NCBI RefSeq assembly: GCF_001611275.1
Contig: NZ_CP015080.1
Span: forward strand, 1,364,001-1,428,000
Source of the DNA: Desulfuromonas sp. DDH964
GTDB lineage: Bacteria; Desulfobacterota; Desulfuromonadia; Desulfuromonadales; DDH964
Direction: 5' to 3'
DNA length: 64,000 nucleotides
A model generated the notes under the pieces. That model did not search any database and was not told where the DNA came from. It worked only from the letters and a program-made list of their open reading frames with translations. The stretch's first letter is position 1. Every line of letters begins with the position of its first letter. The position numbers were made by a program, and so were the translations under genes. Positions 54,085 to 63,190 of this stretch are shown piece by piece.

Positions 54085-55425
54085 ATGAGAAGGTTCTGGT
54101 TGTTGCCGGTGCTTACCGGTATCCTCTGTCTGCTGCTGGCGCAAGCGGCGCTGGCGCAGACCCCGCGTATTTCCAAGGAGACCCAGGACTGCCTGGACTG
54201 TCACAGTGCCATGCCCGGCATCGTCAGCCAATGGCAGGACAGCGAACACTGGAATGCCGGCGTTGGCTGCTACGAGTGTCACAAGGCGGACAAGAAGGAT
54301 CCCGACGCCATGGAGCACAACGGCTATACCGTGGCGATTATCGTATCCCCCCGGGACTGTGGCCAGTGCCATCCGAAAGAGACGGCGGAGCAGGAGGGGA
54401 GCCACCATGCCGCGGCCGGTGACATCCTCAACACCAAGGACGGCATCCTCGGTCAGACCATCGGCGGCGAGCCGGCAGTGGCGGTCGGTTGCCGGCAGTG
54501 CCACGGCTCCATCGTCAAGGTCAAGGCCGACGGCACCCTCGACACCAACACCTGGCCCAACACCGGCATCGGCCGGGTCAACCCGGACGGTTCCAAGGGG
54601 ACCTGCAGCGCCTGCCACACCCGTCACCGTTTCAGCAAGGCCCAGGCGCGCCAGCCCGAAACCTGCGGCAAGTGCCACCTCGGCCCCGACCACCCGCAGA
54701 AAGAGGTCTACGAGGAGTCGAAACACGGCATTCTCTTCGCGTCCTTCAAGGGTGACCTCAACATGGACAAGCCGAAATGGGTGGCTGGGGAGGATTACTA
54801 CGACGCCCCGACCTGCGCCACCTGCCACATGAGCGCGACCCGCACCCAGGGGGTCACTCACGACGTCGGCACCCGCCTCTCCTGGGACCTGCGCAGCCCG
54901 GTCTCGGGACGGACCACGGACTGGCAGAAGAAGCTGCACGACATGCAGGATGTCTGTTCCGCCTGCCACGGGGCGCCCTTCGTCGAGGGCTTCTACAAGC
55001 AGCTCGACGAGTTCGTGGTCTTCTACAACGACAAGTTCGCCATCCCCGCCAAGGAGATCCGCGGCATCCTGATGGACGAGGGGGTCTTGAGCAAGTCCGA
55101 TTTCGACGACAAGATCGACTGGATCTACTGGGAGCTCTGGCACCACGAAGGGCGGCGTGCCCGCCATGGCGCGGCCATGAGCGGTCCCGACTACGCCTGG
55201 TGGCACGGTATCTACGACGTCGCCAAGAACTTCTACACCGAGCTCCTCCCCGAAGCGAAGGAGGCCTGCGAGAAGGCCGGCAAGCCCGAGGTCTACGAAA
55301 AGATCGTCGCCAAGTATATCGACGGGCGCAAGGAGCACGAGTGGTACACCAAGGGATTCGACAAGCAGCGCATCGAGGAGATGAAGAAATACTACCTGGA
55401 GCGCTATAACCAGAAAGTCCAGTAA
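54085..55425 (+). CDS. Octaheme c-type cytochrome of the hydroxylamine-oxidoreductase superfamily
   Basis: 446 residues. A signal peptide (about 1-24) sends it to the periplasm. Eight CXXCH heme sites start at residues 36, 62, 92, 136, 174, 194, 244 and 291, all in the N-terminal two thirds. The Tyr/Trp-rich helical C-terminus (WYWELWHHE region, HGIYDVAKNFYTELL) matches HAO-type octaheme cytochromes. Relatives oxidise hydroxylamine or reduce nitrite/hydroxylamine, depending on the heme-crosslinking Tyr, which cannot be placed by eye. GAGGAGG lies before the ATG. It has its own terminator and no electron-transfer neighbours. Confidence 0.9.
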   Translation: MRRFWLLPVLTGILCLLLAQAALAQTPRISKETQDCLDCHSAMPGIVSQWQDSEHWNAGVGCYECHKADKKDPDAMEHNGYTVAIIVSPRDCGQCHPKETAEQEGSHHAAAGDILNTKDGILGQTIGGEPAVAVGCRQCHGSIVKVKADGTLDTNTWPNTGIGRVNPDGSKGTCSACHTRHRFSKAQARQPETCGKCHLGPDHPQKEVYEESKHGILFASFKGDLNMDKPKWVAGEDYYDAPTCATCHMSATRTQGVTHDVGTRLSWDLRSPVSGRTTDWQKKLHDMQDVCSACHGAPFVEGFYKQLDEFVVFYNDKFAIPAKEIRGILMDEGVLSKSDFDDKIDWIYWELWHHEGRRARHGAAMSGPDYAWWHGIYDVAKNFYTELLPEAKEACEKAGKPEVYEKIVAKYIDGRKEHEWYTKGFDKQRIEEMKKYYLERYNQKVQ

Positions 55426-55441
55426 GCGCTCCTGCACAGAC

Positions 55442-55480
55442 AAAAAGGAACGGCCGGGACCCTCCCGGCCGTTCCTTTTT
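55442..55480. terminator. Strong intrinsic terminator after the octaheme cytochrome
   Basis: A perfect 18-bp stem (55442-55459 with 55463-55480) closed by a three-base loop and flanked by A- and T-runs. Confidence 0.88.
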
Positions 55481-55596
55481 GTGGCGTGGCCGGACGGCTG
55501 CGTCTACCGTTTTTTCCCGCAGGAAGCGGAAATTATGGTAGAAATTGTCCCGTACGGCTTCCTCTTTCATCCCGTATCTCTCAAGGAGCACTTCCC

Positions 55597-56259
55597 GTGA
55601 CGACAGAACCGAGTGAACCCGAAATCCGGCCGCGGCGCTGGTGGCTGGTGAACCATTTCCGCAAAATGCTGGCGGCCGGGCTGCTGGTGGTGATTCCGAT
55701 CGGCATCACCGTCTTTATCCTGCGCTTCCTCTTCAGCCTCGCCGACGGTGTCCTCGCGCCCTATATCCGCAATACCTTCGCCTTTTTCTTCGGCGAGGGG
55801 CGCTATGTACCGGGGATGGGAATGATCGCCGGCTTTGTTGTCATCTACCTCGCCGGGCTCGTCGCCAGCAATGTCTTCGGCTCGCGCCTGTTTGGTCTGT
55901 GGGACCGGCTGCTGTCGCGGATTCCGCTGGTGAAGTCGATCTACACCTCGACCAAGCAGGTCATGCAGGTCTTCTCCGCCGGCGGCAAGGGGGCCTTCCG
56001 CAAGGCGGTCTATGTCGAGTTTCCCAAGGAGGGGTGCTTCTCCATCGCCTTTATCACCAACAGCGTCCAGGCCGAATCGGGAAAACGCTACCACACCCTC
56101 TTTATCCCGACCTCTCCCAACCCGACCTCCGGCTATGTCCTGATTCTCGAAGAAGACAAGGTCTTTCCCGCCGCTTTCGGGGTCGAGGAGGCGATGAAGA
56201 TCATCGTTTCCGGCGGCATGGTCACCCCCGACGTTATCCGTTCGGAACGGCTGCAATGA
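55597..56259 (+). CDS. DUF502-family membrane protein
   Basis: 220 residues from a GTG start with AAGGAG about 10 bases upstream. Two membrane segments (about 28-53, LVVIPIGITVFILRFLFSLADGV; about 72-92, MGMIAGFVVIYLAGLVASNVFG) are followed by the family signature RLLSRIPLVKSIYTSTKQVMQVF (about 103-125) and a soluble beta-rich C-terminus (FIPTSPNPTSGYVLIL). The family is widespread in bacteria and plants (COV1-like) but its bacterial role is not known. It lies alone between the cytochrome terminator and the acyl-CoA synthetase gene. Confidence 0.88.
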   Translation: MTTEPSEPEIRPRRWWLVNHFRKMLAAGLLVVIPIGITVFILRFLFSLADGVLAPYIRNTFAFFFGEGRYVPGMGMIAGFVVIYLAGLVASNVFGSRLFGLWDRLLSRIPLVKSIYTSTKQVMQVFSAGGKGAFRKAVYVEFPKEGCFSIAFITNSVQAESGKRYHTLFIPTSPNPTSGYVLILEEDKVFPAAFGVEEAMKIIVSGGMVTPDVIRSERLQ

Positions 56260-56620
56260 GCCTCCGTGGTTTTGCGTAGCACGGGGTGTGGGCATCCACA
56301 GCCGGATGTGGATAGCTTTGTGGAAAACCCCTGGCCGGAGAGGAAAGGCCGTGTACCCTCCGGCCCTTTAGCTCTTTGCCTAGAAAAAAATCAGGAGCGC
56401 CCCGGTTGGCTATTTTTTAGCTCGATTCAAATATGCGAAAATACGCATGCATCCGCGGCAGGATGGTGGCGCCAGGTTTCCTGGGCGCATTACTGATTGA
56501 CGCCGGAGGGTTGCGCGTGTTATGGAAAACGACCATTAAATACAATGGTTTGCCCTGGAAGAGAGCCGTCTTTGCAGCGGGCTGCGGCGACCATTGAAAT
56601 CATTAAAGGAGTATGCTGTC
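56260..56620. other. 361-base intergenic region upstream of the acyl-CoA synthetase gene
   Basis: I see no gene (an open frame at 56266-56496 has no family resemblance or ribosome-binding site). It contains a small hairpin ATCCACA/TGTGGAT (56294-56313), an 8-bp GGCCGGAG/CTCCGGCC inverted repeat (56333-56365) and a palindrome ATGCG-N6-CGCAT (56433-56448) in an AT-rich stretch. The last could be an operator for the downstream gene. Confidence 0.45.
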
Positions 56621-58285
56621 ATGAGCGAAACCCTGCATTTCACCATGGGTGGCCTGATCGAGGAGATCGCCCGTCGTTTCCCGGACAATGACTGCCTGGT
56701 CTATCCCGACCGCAACCTGCGTTACAGTTACCGGGAGTTCGACCAGCGCTGTGACCGGATCGCCAAGGGGCTGTTGAAACTCGGGGTGAAAAAGGGGGAC
56801 CACCTCGCCATCTGGGCCACCAACGTCCCCGAATGGGTAGTGCTGCAGTTCGCCTCGGCCCGGATCGGCGCGGTCCTGGTCACTGTCAATACCAGCTACA
56901 AGACGGCGGAGCTGGAATACATCCTGCGCCAGTCCGATGCCACCACCCTCTTTCTGGTCGCGGGTTTCAAGGATACCGACTATGTCGAGACCCTTTACCA
57001 GATCGTCCCGGAGTTGAAGGGAGCGACGGCGGGCCGGGTGCAGAGCGCCACCCTGCCGCGCCTCGAAAGAGTGATCTTTCTCGGTGCGGAGGCGCCGCCG
57101 GGGCTCCTCCCCTACGGCGAACTGGAAGCCCTCGGCCGCGCCATCAGCGATGCCGAACTCGCCGCGGTCAAGGCAACCCTGGACGAACACGATGTCATCA
57201 ACATGCAGTACACCTCGGGGACGACCGGTTTCCCCAAGGGGGTGATGCTCACCCACCACAACATCGTCAACAACGGCTTCAACATCGGCGAATGCATGAA
57301 ATTCACCGAGAAGGACCGTCTCTGCATCCCGGTCCCCTTCTTCCACTGTTTCGGTTGTGTCCTCGCGGTGATGGCCTGCGTCACCCACGGTTCGACCATG
57401 GTCCCGGTGGAGACCTTCAACCCCGAGCAGGTATTGCAGACGGTGGAGGCGGAACGCTGCACCGCCCTGCACGGGGTGCCGACCATGTTCATCGCCGAGC
57501 TCGAACACCCGGCGTTCCATCGCTACGACCTCTCCAGCCTGCGCACCGGGATCATGGCCGGCTCCCCCTGCCCGACGGAGGTGATGAAGCGGGTCATCCG
57601 CGACATGCATGCCAGCGAGATCACCATCGCTTACGGCCAGACCGAATCGTCGCCGGTAATCACCCAGACCCGCACCGACGACCCCATCGAGTTGCGGGTT
57701 GCCACCGTCGGCCGCGCCCTGCCCAATGTCGAGGTCAAGATCGTCGATATCGAGACCGGCGCCAGCCTGCCGCCCGGCAAACAGGGGGAACTCTGCACCC
57801 GCGGCTACCTGGTGATGAAAGGGTACTACCAGATGCCGGAAGAGACCGCCCGGGCGATCGACCCTGATGGGTGGCTGCACACCGGCGACCTGGCGGTGAT
57901 GGACGAGAACGGCTATTGCAAGATCACCGGCCGGATCAAGAACATGATCATCCGCGGCGGGGAGAATATCTACCCCCGGGAGATCGAAGAGTTCCTCTAC
58001 ACCCACCCCAAGGTCGCCGATGTCCAGGTTTACGGCGTTCCCGACCGCAAGTACGGCGAGCAGGTCATGGCGGCGGTCAAGCTCAAGGAGGGGGTCGCCT
58101 GTAGCGAGGAGGAGATCCGCGACTTTTGCAAGGGGCGGATCGCCAATTACAAGATCCCCTATTACGTCAAGTTCGTCGATGAATATCCGATGACCGCCAG
58201 CGGCAAGATCCAGAAATTCAAGCTGCGCGACATGGCGATCCGCGACCTCAGTCTGGAGGATGCCGCCGGCGCCGAGACCGCCTGA
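56621..58285 (+). CDS. Long-chain acyl-CoA synthetase / AMP-dependent ligase
   Basis: 554 residues. It activates a carboxylic acid to its CoA thioester by way of an acyl-adenylate. The core motifs are complete: [20 protein letters not shown] (P-loop, about 195-214), [26 protein letters not shown] and [16 protein letters not shown], with the adenylation Lys of [10 protein letters not shown] near the end. The fatty-acyl signature [17 protein letters not shown] supports a medium/long-chain acid. AAAGGAG lies about 9 bases before the ATG at 56621. A peptidase gene follows by 32 bases and may be cotranscribed. Confidence 0.9.
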   Translation: MSETLHFTMGGLIEEIARRFPDNDCLVYPDRNLRYSYREFDQRCDRIAKGLLKLGVKKGDHLAIWATNVPEWVVLQFASARIGAVLVTVNTSYKTAELEYILRQSDATTLFLVAGFKDTDYVETLYQIVPELKGATAGRVQSATLPRLERVIFLGAEAPPGLLPYGELEALGRAISDAELAAVKATLDEHDVINMQYTSGTTGFPKGVMLTHHNIVNNGFNIGECMKFTEKDRLCIPVPFFHCFGCVLAVMACVTHGSTMVPVETFNPEQVLQTVEAERCTALHGVPTMFIAELEHPAFHRYDLSSLRTGIMAGSPCPTEVMKRVIRDMHASEITIAYGQTESSPVITQTRTDDPIELRVATVGRALPNVEVKIVDIETGASLPPGKQGELCTRGYLVMKGYYQMPEETARAIDPDGWLHTGDLAVMDENGYCKITGRIKNMIIRGGENIYPREIEEFLYTHPKVADVQVYGVPDRKYGEQVMAAVKLKEGVACSEEEIRDFCKGRIANYKIPYYVKFVDEYPMTASGKIQKFKLRDMAIRDLSLEDAAGAETA

Positions 58286-58317
58286 AATTTCACCCCTGTT
58301 CTCCCGGAGGAAGCCTG

Positions 58318-59508
58318 ATGCGTATCACCCCCGCCAGTGAATTGCAGAGCCGCTTTCAAAAACTCCAGCTGCGCATGGCCGCTGCCGGGCTCGATGCGGT
58401 CCTGATCACCCAGAATGCCGACCTCTTCTATTTCACCGGGTCGATCCAGCAGGGTCTGCTCTATCTTCCCGTCGCCGGCGAGCCGCTCTACCTGGTGCGC
58501 AAGGACTTCGGCCGCGCGCGCATGGAGAGCGGCCTTAAGCAGATCGTCCCCTTCAAGAGCCCGCGCGACATCCCCGGGCTGCTCGGCGATTTCGGCCTGC
58601 CGCTGCCAACGCGGGCCGGGATGGAACTCGATGTCCTGCCGGTGGCCGCCTACAACCGGTTTCGCGCCCCCTTTGGCGATTGCGAGATGCTCGATGCCTC
58701 CCCGTTGATCCGGGCAGTGCGGGCGGTGAAGTCGCAGTACGAGATTGAGATCATGAAGGATGCCGCCCTGCAGGTCGACAAGGTCTGCCAGCGGGCCCGG
58801 CAGGTGATCCGGGCCGGCATGACCGACTTCGAACTCGCCGCCGAACTCGAGTTCTGCGCCCGCCAGGCCGGCCACCAGGGGCTGACGCGGATGCGCGGCT
58901 TCAATTCCGAACTCTTTTACGGCCACGTCTTTTCCGGCGCTGACAGCGCCGCCCCGGCCTTCAACGACACCCCCCTCGGCGGTATCGGCGTCAACCCGTC
59001 GATCGGCCAGGGGGCCAGCTACAAGCGGATTCGGGAGAAGGAGCCGATCGTGGTCGACTTCACCGGTGCCTTTGACGGCTACCTCGTCGACCAGACCCGC
59101 ATCTTCTGTATCGGCGGCCTCCCCGAGCCGTTGCCGCAGGCCTATGCCGATATGCTCAGCATCCAGCAGCACCTCAAGGAGATTGCCCGTCCCGGCGTCG
59201 CCTGGGGGGAAGTCTACGACCAGTGCTACCAGCTCGCCATGGAACTCGGTTACCAGGATCATTTCATGGGGAGCAAGGGCGCCCAGGTCTCCTTCATCGG
59301 CCACGGCATCGGCATCGAGATTGACGAATATCCCTTCATCGCCCGCGGTTTCAAGGAGCAGCTGCTCGAAGAGTACATGACCTTTGCCTTCGAACCGAAA
59401 GCGGTCTACCCCGGTCTCGGTGCGGTGGGGGTTGAAAATACTTTCTGGGTGGCGCAGGATGGATTAAAACACCTGACCTTCACCCCGGAGGAGCTGGTCG
59501 TCCTCTGA
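58318..59508 (+). CDS. M24-family metallopeptidase (Xaa-Pro aminopeptidase-like)
   Basis: 396 residues. A creatinase-type N-terminal domain (about 1-130, GLDAVLITQNADLFYFTGSIQQG) precedes the pita-bread catalytic domain with the metal ligands in order: Asp in VVDFTGAFDGYLVDQTRIF (about 245-263), His in FIGHGIGIEIDEYPF, Glu in MTFAFEPKAVYPG and the last Glu in GVENTFW. It should cleave an N-terminal residue before proline in the cytoplasm. GGAGGAAG precedes the ATG. Confidence 0.92.
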   Translation: MRITPASELQSRFQKLQLRMAAAGLDAVLITQNADLFYFTGSIQQGLLYLPVAGEPLYLVRKDFGRARMESGLKQIVPFKSPRDIPGLLGDFGLPLPTRAGMELDVLPVAAYNRFRAPFGDCEMLDASPLIRAVRAVKSQYEIEIMKDAALQVDKVCQRARQVIRAGMTDFELAAELEFCARQAGHQGLTRMRGFNSELFYGHVFSGADSAAPAFNDTPLGGIGVNPSIGQGASYKRIREKEPIVVDFTGAFDGYLVDQTRIFCIGGLPEPLPQAYADMLSIQQHLKEIARPGVAWGEVYDQCYQLAMELGYQDHFMGSKGAQVSFIGHGIGIEIDEYPFIARGFKEQLLEEYMTFAFEPKAVYPGLGAVGVENTFWVAQDGLKHLTFTPEELVVL

Positions 59509-59533
59509 AACGTCACCGGGCACCGGGATCGAA

Positions 59534-60436
59534 ATGGACCGGATAATCAACTGGCAGATCCTGTTAGAACAGCTGCACGACGGCGTCTATTTTACCGACA
59601 CCGAGCGGCGCATAACCTACTGGAACCGGTCGGCCGAAGAGATCACCGGCTACCGCGCCGCCGATGTGATCGGCTCGCGCTGCTCGGACAATATCCTGAT
59701 TCATGTCGATCAGGAGGGGAATTCCCTCTGCCTGGGCGGCTGCCCCCTGGCGGCGGCCATGGCGGATGGTCAATCCCGCGCCGCCGAAATCTATCTGCAT
59801 CATGCCGACGGCCACCGGGTGCCGGTGGCGGTTCGGGTCACGCCGCTGCGGGACGAAGAGGGGAAGATCTTCGGCGGCGCCGAGTTCTTTACCGACATCA
59901 GTTCCCAGCATGCGCTGCGCCAGCGAATGGCTGAACTCGAGACCCTGGCGATGGTCGATGCCCTGACCGGAATCTCCAACCGCTGCCACCTGGAGGCGGA
60001 ACTGAGCGCCCGCATCGAGGAGACCCACCGCTACGGCATTCCCTTCGGCGTTCTGTTTCTCGATGTCGATCATTTCAAGAACTTCAACGACCGCTACGGC
60101 CACGAGATCGGCGACCGCGCGCTGCAGGTGGTTGCCGCAACCCTCAAGGCCTGTGCACGCCCCTTCGACCTCTTCGGGCGCTGGGGCGGGGAGGAGTTTG
60201 TCGGCCTTATCCGCCACGTCGATGCCGAGGCGCTCTGCGTCATCGCCGAGCGGGTGCGGCGCCTGGTCGCCAGTTCGACCGTCGCCGTCCCCACTGGCCA
60301 GGAGCGGGTGACGATCTCCGTCGGCGCTACGTTGTTCCGCCCCGAGGACGATCTGGCCGGGGTGGTGCGGCGCGCCGATCAGCTCATGTACCACAGCAAA
60401 GAGGCTGGCCGCGACTGCGTCAGCTGTGATTCCTAG
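59534..60436 (+). CDS. PAS-GGDEF diguanylate cyclase
   Basis: 300 residues, soluble. An N-terminal PAS domain (about 6-130) includes a Cys-rich loop (LCLGGCPLA) that may sense redox or metals. The GGDEF domain (about 140-300) has the active-site GGEEF (about 218-222), VDHFKNFNDRYGHEIGDRAL, and an inhibitory-site RPFD five residues ahead of GGEEF, so it should make c-di-GMP with product inhibition. It follows the M24 gene by 25 bases. The nearby REC-PilZ protein is a possible receptor, but that link is inferred. Confidence 0.9.
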   Translation: MDRIINWQILLEQLHDGVYFTDTERRITYWNRSAEEITGYRAADVIGSRCSDNILIHVDQEGNSLCLGGCPLAAAMADGQSRAAEIYLHHADGHRVPVAVRVTPLRDEEGKIFGGAEFFTDISSQHALRQRMAELETLAMVDALTGISNRCHLEAELSARIEETHRYGIPFGVLFLDVDHFKNFNDRYGHEIGDRALQVVAATLKACARPFDLFGRWGGEEFVGLIRHVDAEALCVIAERVRRLVASSTVAVPTGQERVTISVGATLFRPEDDLAGVVRRADQLMYHSKEAGRDCVSCDS

Positions 60437-60627
60437 TTCCTCCCCCAGTTTTCCCGCTCCTATACCCGCCGCCCCCTTCCTGAAGGAACCATTCAGATTT
60501 CCTATTGTGACGCATTCTGTCACGCTGCCCGGCGATAATTCCGGTCAACTATGGTACTTTCTCCTGCCAGGCGGCATTCCCGATGAAGTCCCGGGGGAGA
60601 AAGAGTTTCGTCATGAGCGGATGGTCT

Positions 60628-60636
60628 GGTATAAAT
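60628..60636 (+). promoter_or_regulatory. Possible extended -10 promoter upstream of cas3
   Basis: TG-G-TATAAA is a complete extended -10 motif. No clear -35 is present. If used, the transcript passes through the hairpin at 60693 before cas3. Confidence 0.3.
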
Positions 60637-60692
60637 GAGGCGTTGTTTATGGGAGGGGGAGATGAGCAGAGAGAAAAAACGGGGTTTTTAGG

Positions 60693-60729
60693 AAGCGCTT
60701 TTCAGCCGGAGGCCGGGGGGCGCTTTTTT
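60693..60729 (+). terminator. Terminator-like hairpin upstream of cas3
   Basis: AAGCGCTTTTC pairs with GGGGGCGCTT (11 bp, four of them G-T pairs) around an inner GC hairpin, and a six-T run follows directly. It probably ends transcription arriving from the diguanylate cyclase gene. Confidence 0.55.
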
Positions 60730-60793
60730 GCGTTGATAAAGTCGCCTGGCTTAAATGTGGATTTAAAGGTGAAAGATTTGGTCTGGAGGGATG

Positions 60794-63178
60794 ATGGTTT
60801 ATTTCGCACATAATGGTCAATCAGTTGAAAGCCATCTTGAAGCAGTTGCCGGGATTTGTAGATTATTGGCCCAAAAGATCGGAGTACCAGAATCCGGCGA
60901 GTTGCTCGGTTTACTCCACGATTTAGGTAAATACAGTGGAGAATTCCAGGCCTACATAAAATCTGCAACGGGAATGCTCAATCCCGATATCGATGAAGAC
61001 TTTGTCGATTCAAAAGAGCAGAAGGGGAAAATCGACCATTCGACCGCTGGTGCTCAATGGATTTGGCAATATTGCCGTAATTACGGAGACAGAGGGAAAC
61101 TTGTTGGCCAGATTTTCGCTACCTGTTTGGCATCACATCACGGCGGCCTGGTGGATTGTTTGAACCCGGAGGGGGAAAATGTTTTTCTCTCCCGGATGAA
61201 AAAAACCGATGATAAAACCAATCTCGGCGAATGCCTGAAAAATGCCGATTCACAGATTCTGCAAAGGTTGAATGGACTTGCCTCCCCGGATTTATTGCAC
61301 GCTTGTTTGAAGCAGGTTTCGGCGCTGCTATCCAATTCCGAATCAAAACTTGTCGGGTGGTTCAAGGTCGGTCTTTGGACGCGCCTTCTCTTCAGTTGCC
61401 TGATTGATGCCGACCGCATTGACAGTGCCGATCATGAAAAGCCAGAAAATAAATCAGTGAGGCGAAGCAAGCCGGTCGAATGGCAGGCAGCGATCCAGCG
61501 GATGGAAGAAAAACTGGCCGCCATCCCGATCAAACATGATATTGACCATCTGCGCCGCCATATTTCCGATCGTTGCAGAGGACGGGCGGAAGGCGATCAA
61601 GGTATCTACTCGCTGACCGTGCCGACTGGCGGTGGCAAGACCTTCGCCGGGATGCGTTTCGCTCTCCACCATGCCCAGCAGCATAAACTGGACCGAATTA
61701 TCTGCATCATTCCGTACACCTCCATCATCGAGCAGAACGCCGAAGAAATTCGCAAGCTTGTCGAACGGGAAGGCGATGAACAGCCGTGGGTGCTGGAGCA
61801 CCACTCGAATCTGGAACCAGAAGTTCAAACTTGGCAAAGCAAGCTGGTAGCCGAAAACTGGGACGCGCCGATTGTCTTTACGACGATGGTGCAATTCCTC
61901 GAAACACTTTTCGGCGGAGGCACCCGTGGGCCGAGGCGAATGCACCAACTGGCAAAGTCGGTGCTGGTTTTCGATGAAATCCAGACTTTGCCGATCAATT
62001 GCGTTCACATTTTCTGCAATGCACTCAATTTTCTCAGCAAGCACGCGGGAACTACTGCCCTTCTGTGTACTGCCACTCAACCGCTTTTGCATCAGCTCAA
62101 GAATCCGGAGAAAGGGCAACTGACGATTCCGCCGGGAAATGAACTGGTCGAAGATGTTGGCAATCTGTTTGAAAAGTTAAAGCGGGTCGATATTCGTAAT
62201 CGGGTTAAGCCGGAAGGCTGGTCGGAAGAGGAACTTGGCGAATTGGCACTGAGCGAATGTCGCAGCAAGGGCAGTTGTTTGGTGGTCGTAAACACGAAGG
62301 ACTGGGCGCAGCGACTATATTCCCATTGCTCGAAAGAACTGGAAACAGATAGTGTTTTCCACCTCAGTACCAGCATGTGTCCGGCGCATCGAAAAGAAAA
62401 ACTCGCAGCGATTAAAGATCGGCTTAAGAAGAAATTGCCGGTTCTCTGTCTCAGCACTCAGTTGATCGAAGCGGGAGTCGATGTTGACTTCGCATCGGTC
62501 ATCCGTTTCCTTGCCGGCCTCGATTCCATCGCCCAGGCGGCAGGGCGGTGCAACCGAAACGGCGAAGCGGAGACCGCCGAGGTTCATGTCGTCAACTCCG
62601 TTGAGGAGAAAATCGAGCAGCTGGTCGATATCCGCGAAGGGCGCGATATCGCCCAGCGGGTTCTTCATGAACAGGCAGACGGCAAGCTGCTTTCGCCAGA
62701 AGCAATGCAACTTTATTTCTCCTATTACTTTTATCGCCGCGCGGAAGAGATGGTCTATAAGGTGAGTGCGCGGGAGGCCGGTCGCGCCGACAGCTTACTG
62801 AGTCTGCTCGGCGACAATCACAACAATGTTGGCGTGACTCAGGGGCTGGCGCTGCGGCAATCGTTCAAGACTGCCGGAAGGATTTTCAAGGCCATCGATG
62901 CGCCGACTGAGGCTGTCATTGTTCCCTACGGCAAAGGGGAGGAACTTATCGCCGATTTGTGTGCCGAGCGCGATCCCTGTCAAGTGCGGAGGCTGCTGCA
63001 TGAGGCGCAGCAGTATAGTGTCAATGTTTTTCCGAACGTTTGGAGAAAATTGATGGAAAAGGGCGCCGTTGTGCCGGTGCACGGCGGAATTTTCCACTAT
63101 GTCGATGAGCGCTATTACAGCAAGGAATTTGGGTTGTCGACGGAACCCGTCACAGAGTTTAAGCCGCAGATTGGCTAG
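60794..63178 (+). CDS. cas3: Cas3 helicase-nuclease, type I-C CRISPR-Cas
   Basis: 794 residues. The N-terminal HD nuclease has LLHDLGKYSGEFQAYI (about 37-52), IDHSTAGAQW and FATCLASHHGGLVD. The superfamily 2 helicase has Walker A TVPTGGGKTFAG (about 275-286), a DEIQ box (VFDEIQTLPINC), CTATQ, and motif VI SIAQAAGRCNRNGE. It degrades target DNA recruited by the Cascade complex. The ATG at 60794 is favoured over 60791 because GGAGGG would otherwise abut the start. Base use is more AT-rich than upstream genes, suggesting horizontal transfer. cas5c follows after 12 bases. Confidence 0.93.
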   Translation: MVYFAHNGQSVESHLEAVAGICRLLAQKIGVPESGELLGLLHDLGKYSGEFQAYIKSATGMLNPDIDEDFVDSKEQKGKIDHSTAGAQWIWQYCRNYGDRGKLVGQIFATCLASHHGGLVDCLNPEGENVFLSRMKKTDDKTNLGECLKNADSQILQRLNGLASPDLLHACLKQVSALLSNSESKLVGWFKVGLWTRLLFSCLIDADRIDSADHEKPENKSVRRSKPVEWQAAIQRMEEKLAAIPIKHDIDHLRRHISDRCRGRAEGDQGIYSLTVPTGGGKTFAGMRFALHHAQQHKLDRIICIIPYTSIIEQNAEEIRKLVEREGDEQPWVLEHHSNLEPEVQTWQSKLVAENWDAPIVFTTMVQFLETLFGGGTRGPRRMHQLAKSVLVFDEIQTLPINCVHIFCNALNFLSKHAGTTALLCTATQPLLHQLKNPEKGQLTIPPGNELVEDVGNLFEKLKRVDIRNRVKPEGWSEEELGELALSECRSKGSCLVVVNTKDWAQRLYSHCSKELETDSVFHLSTSMCPAHRKEKLAAIKDRLKKKLPVLCLSTQLIEAGVDVDFASVIRFLAGLDSIAQAAGRCNRNGEAETAEVHVVNSVEEKIEQLVDIREGRDIAQRVLHEQADGKLLSPEAMQLYFSYYFYRRAEEMVYKVSAREAGRADSLLSLLGDNHNNVGVTQGLALRQSFKTAGRIFKAIDAPTEAVIVPYGKGEELIADLCAERDPCQVRRLLHEAQQYSVNVFPNVWRKLMEKGAVVPVHGGIFHYVDERYYSKEFGLSTEPVTEFKPQIG

Positions 63179-63190
63179 AAAGGGGGATTC

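Larger units (their letters stand above)
60437..60793. other. 357-base intergenic region upstream of the CRISPR-Cas operon
   Basis: No gene is convincing here; a 76-codon frame (60583-60813) overlaps the cas3 start and looks accidental. It marks the change from high-GC housekeeping sequence to the more AT-rich cas genes. It holds an extended -10 element (60628-60636) and a terminator-like hairpin (60693-60729). Confidence 0.6.

Noticed and set aside
56266..56496. A 76-codon frame upstream of the acyl-CoA synthetase gene
   Set aside because: It has no Shine-Dalgarno site, mixed composition and no protein-like pattern.
60506..60522. GTGACGCATTCTGTCAC inverted repeat, similar to a stretch in the left end of the insertion sequence (about 17702-17718)
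   Set aside because: The similarity is about 15 of 17 bases; in a 64-kb window many such chance pairs are expected, and the two contexts are unrelated.
60583..60813. A 76-codon frame overlapping the cas3 start
   Set aside because: It runs through the predicted terminator hairpin and lacks a good ribosome-binding site.
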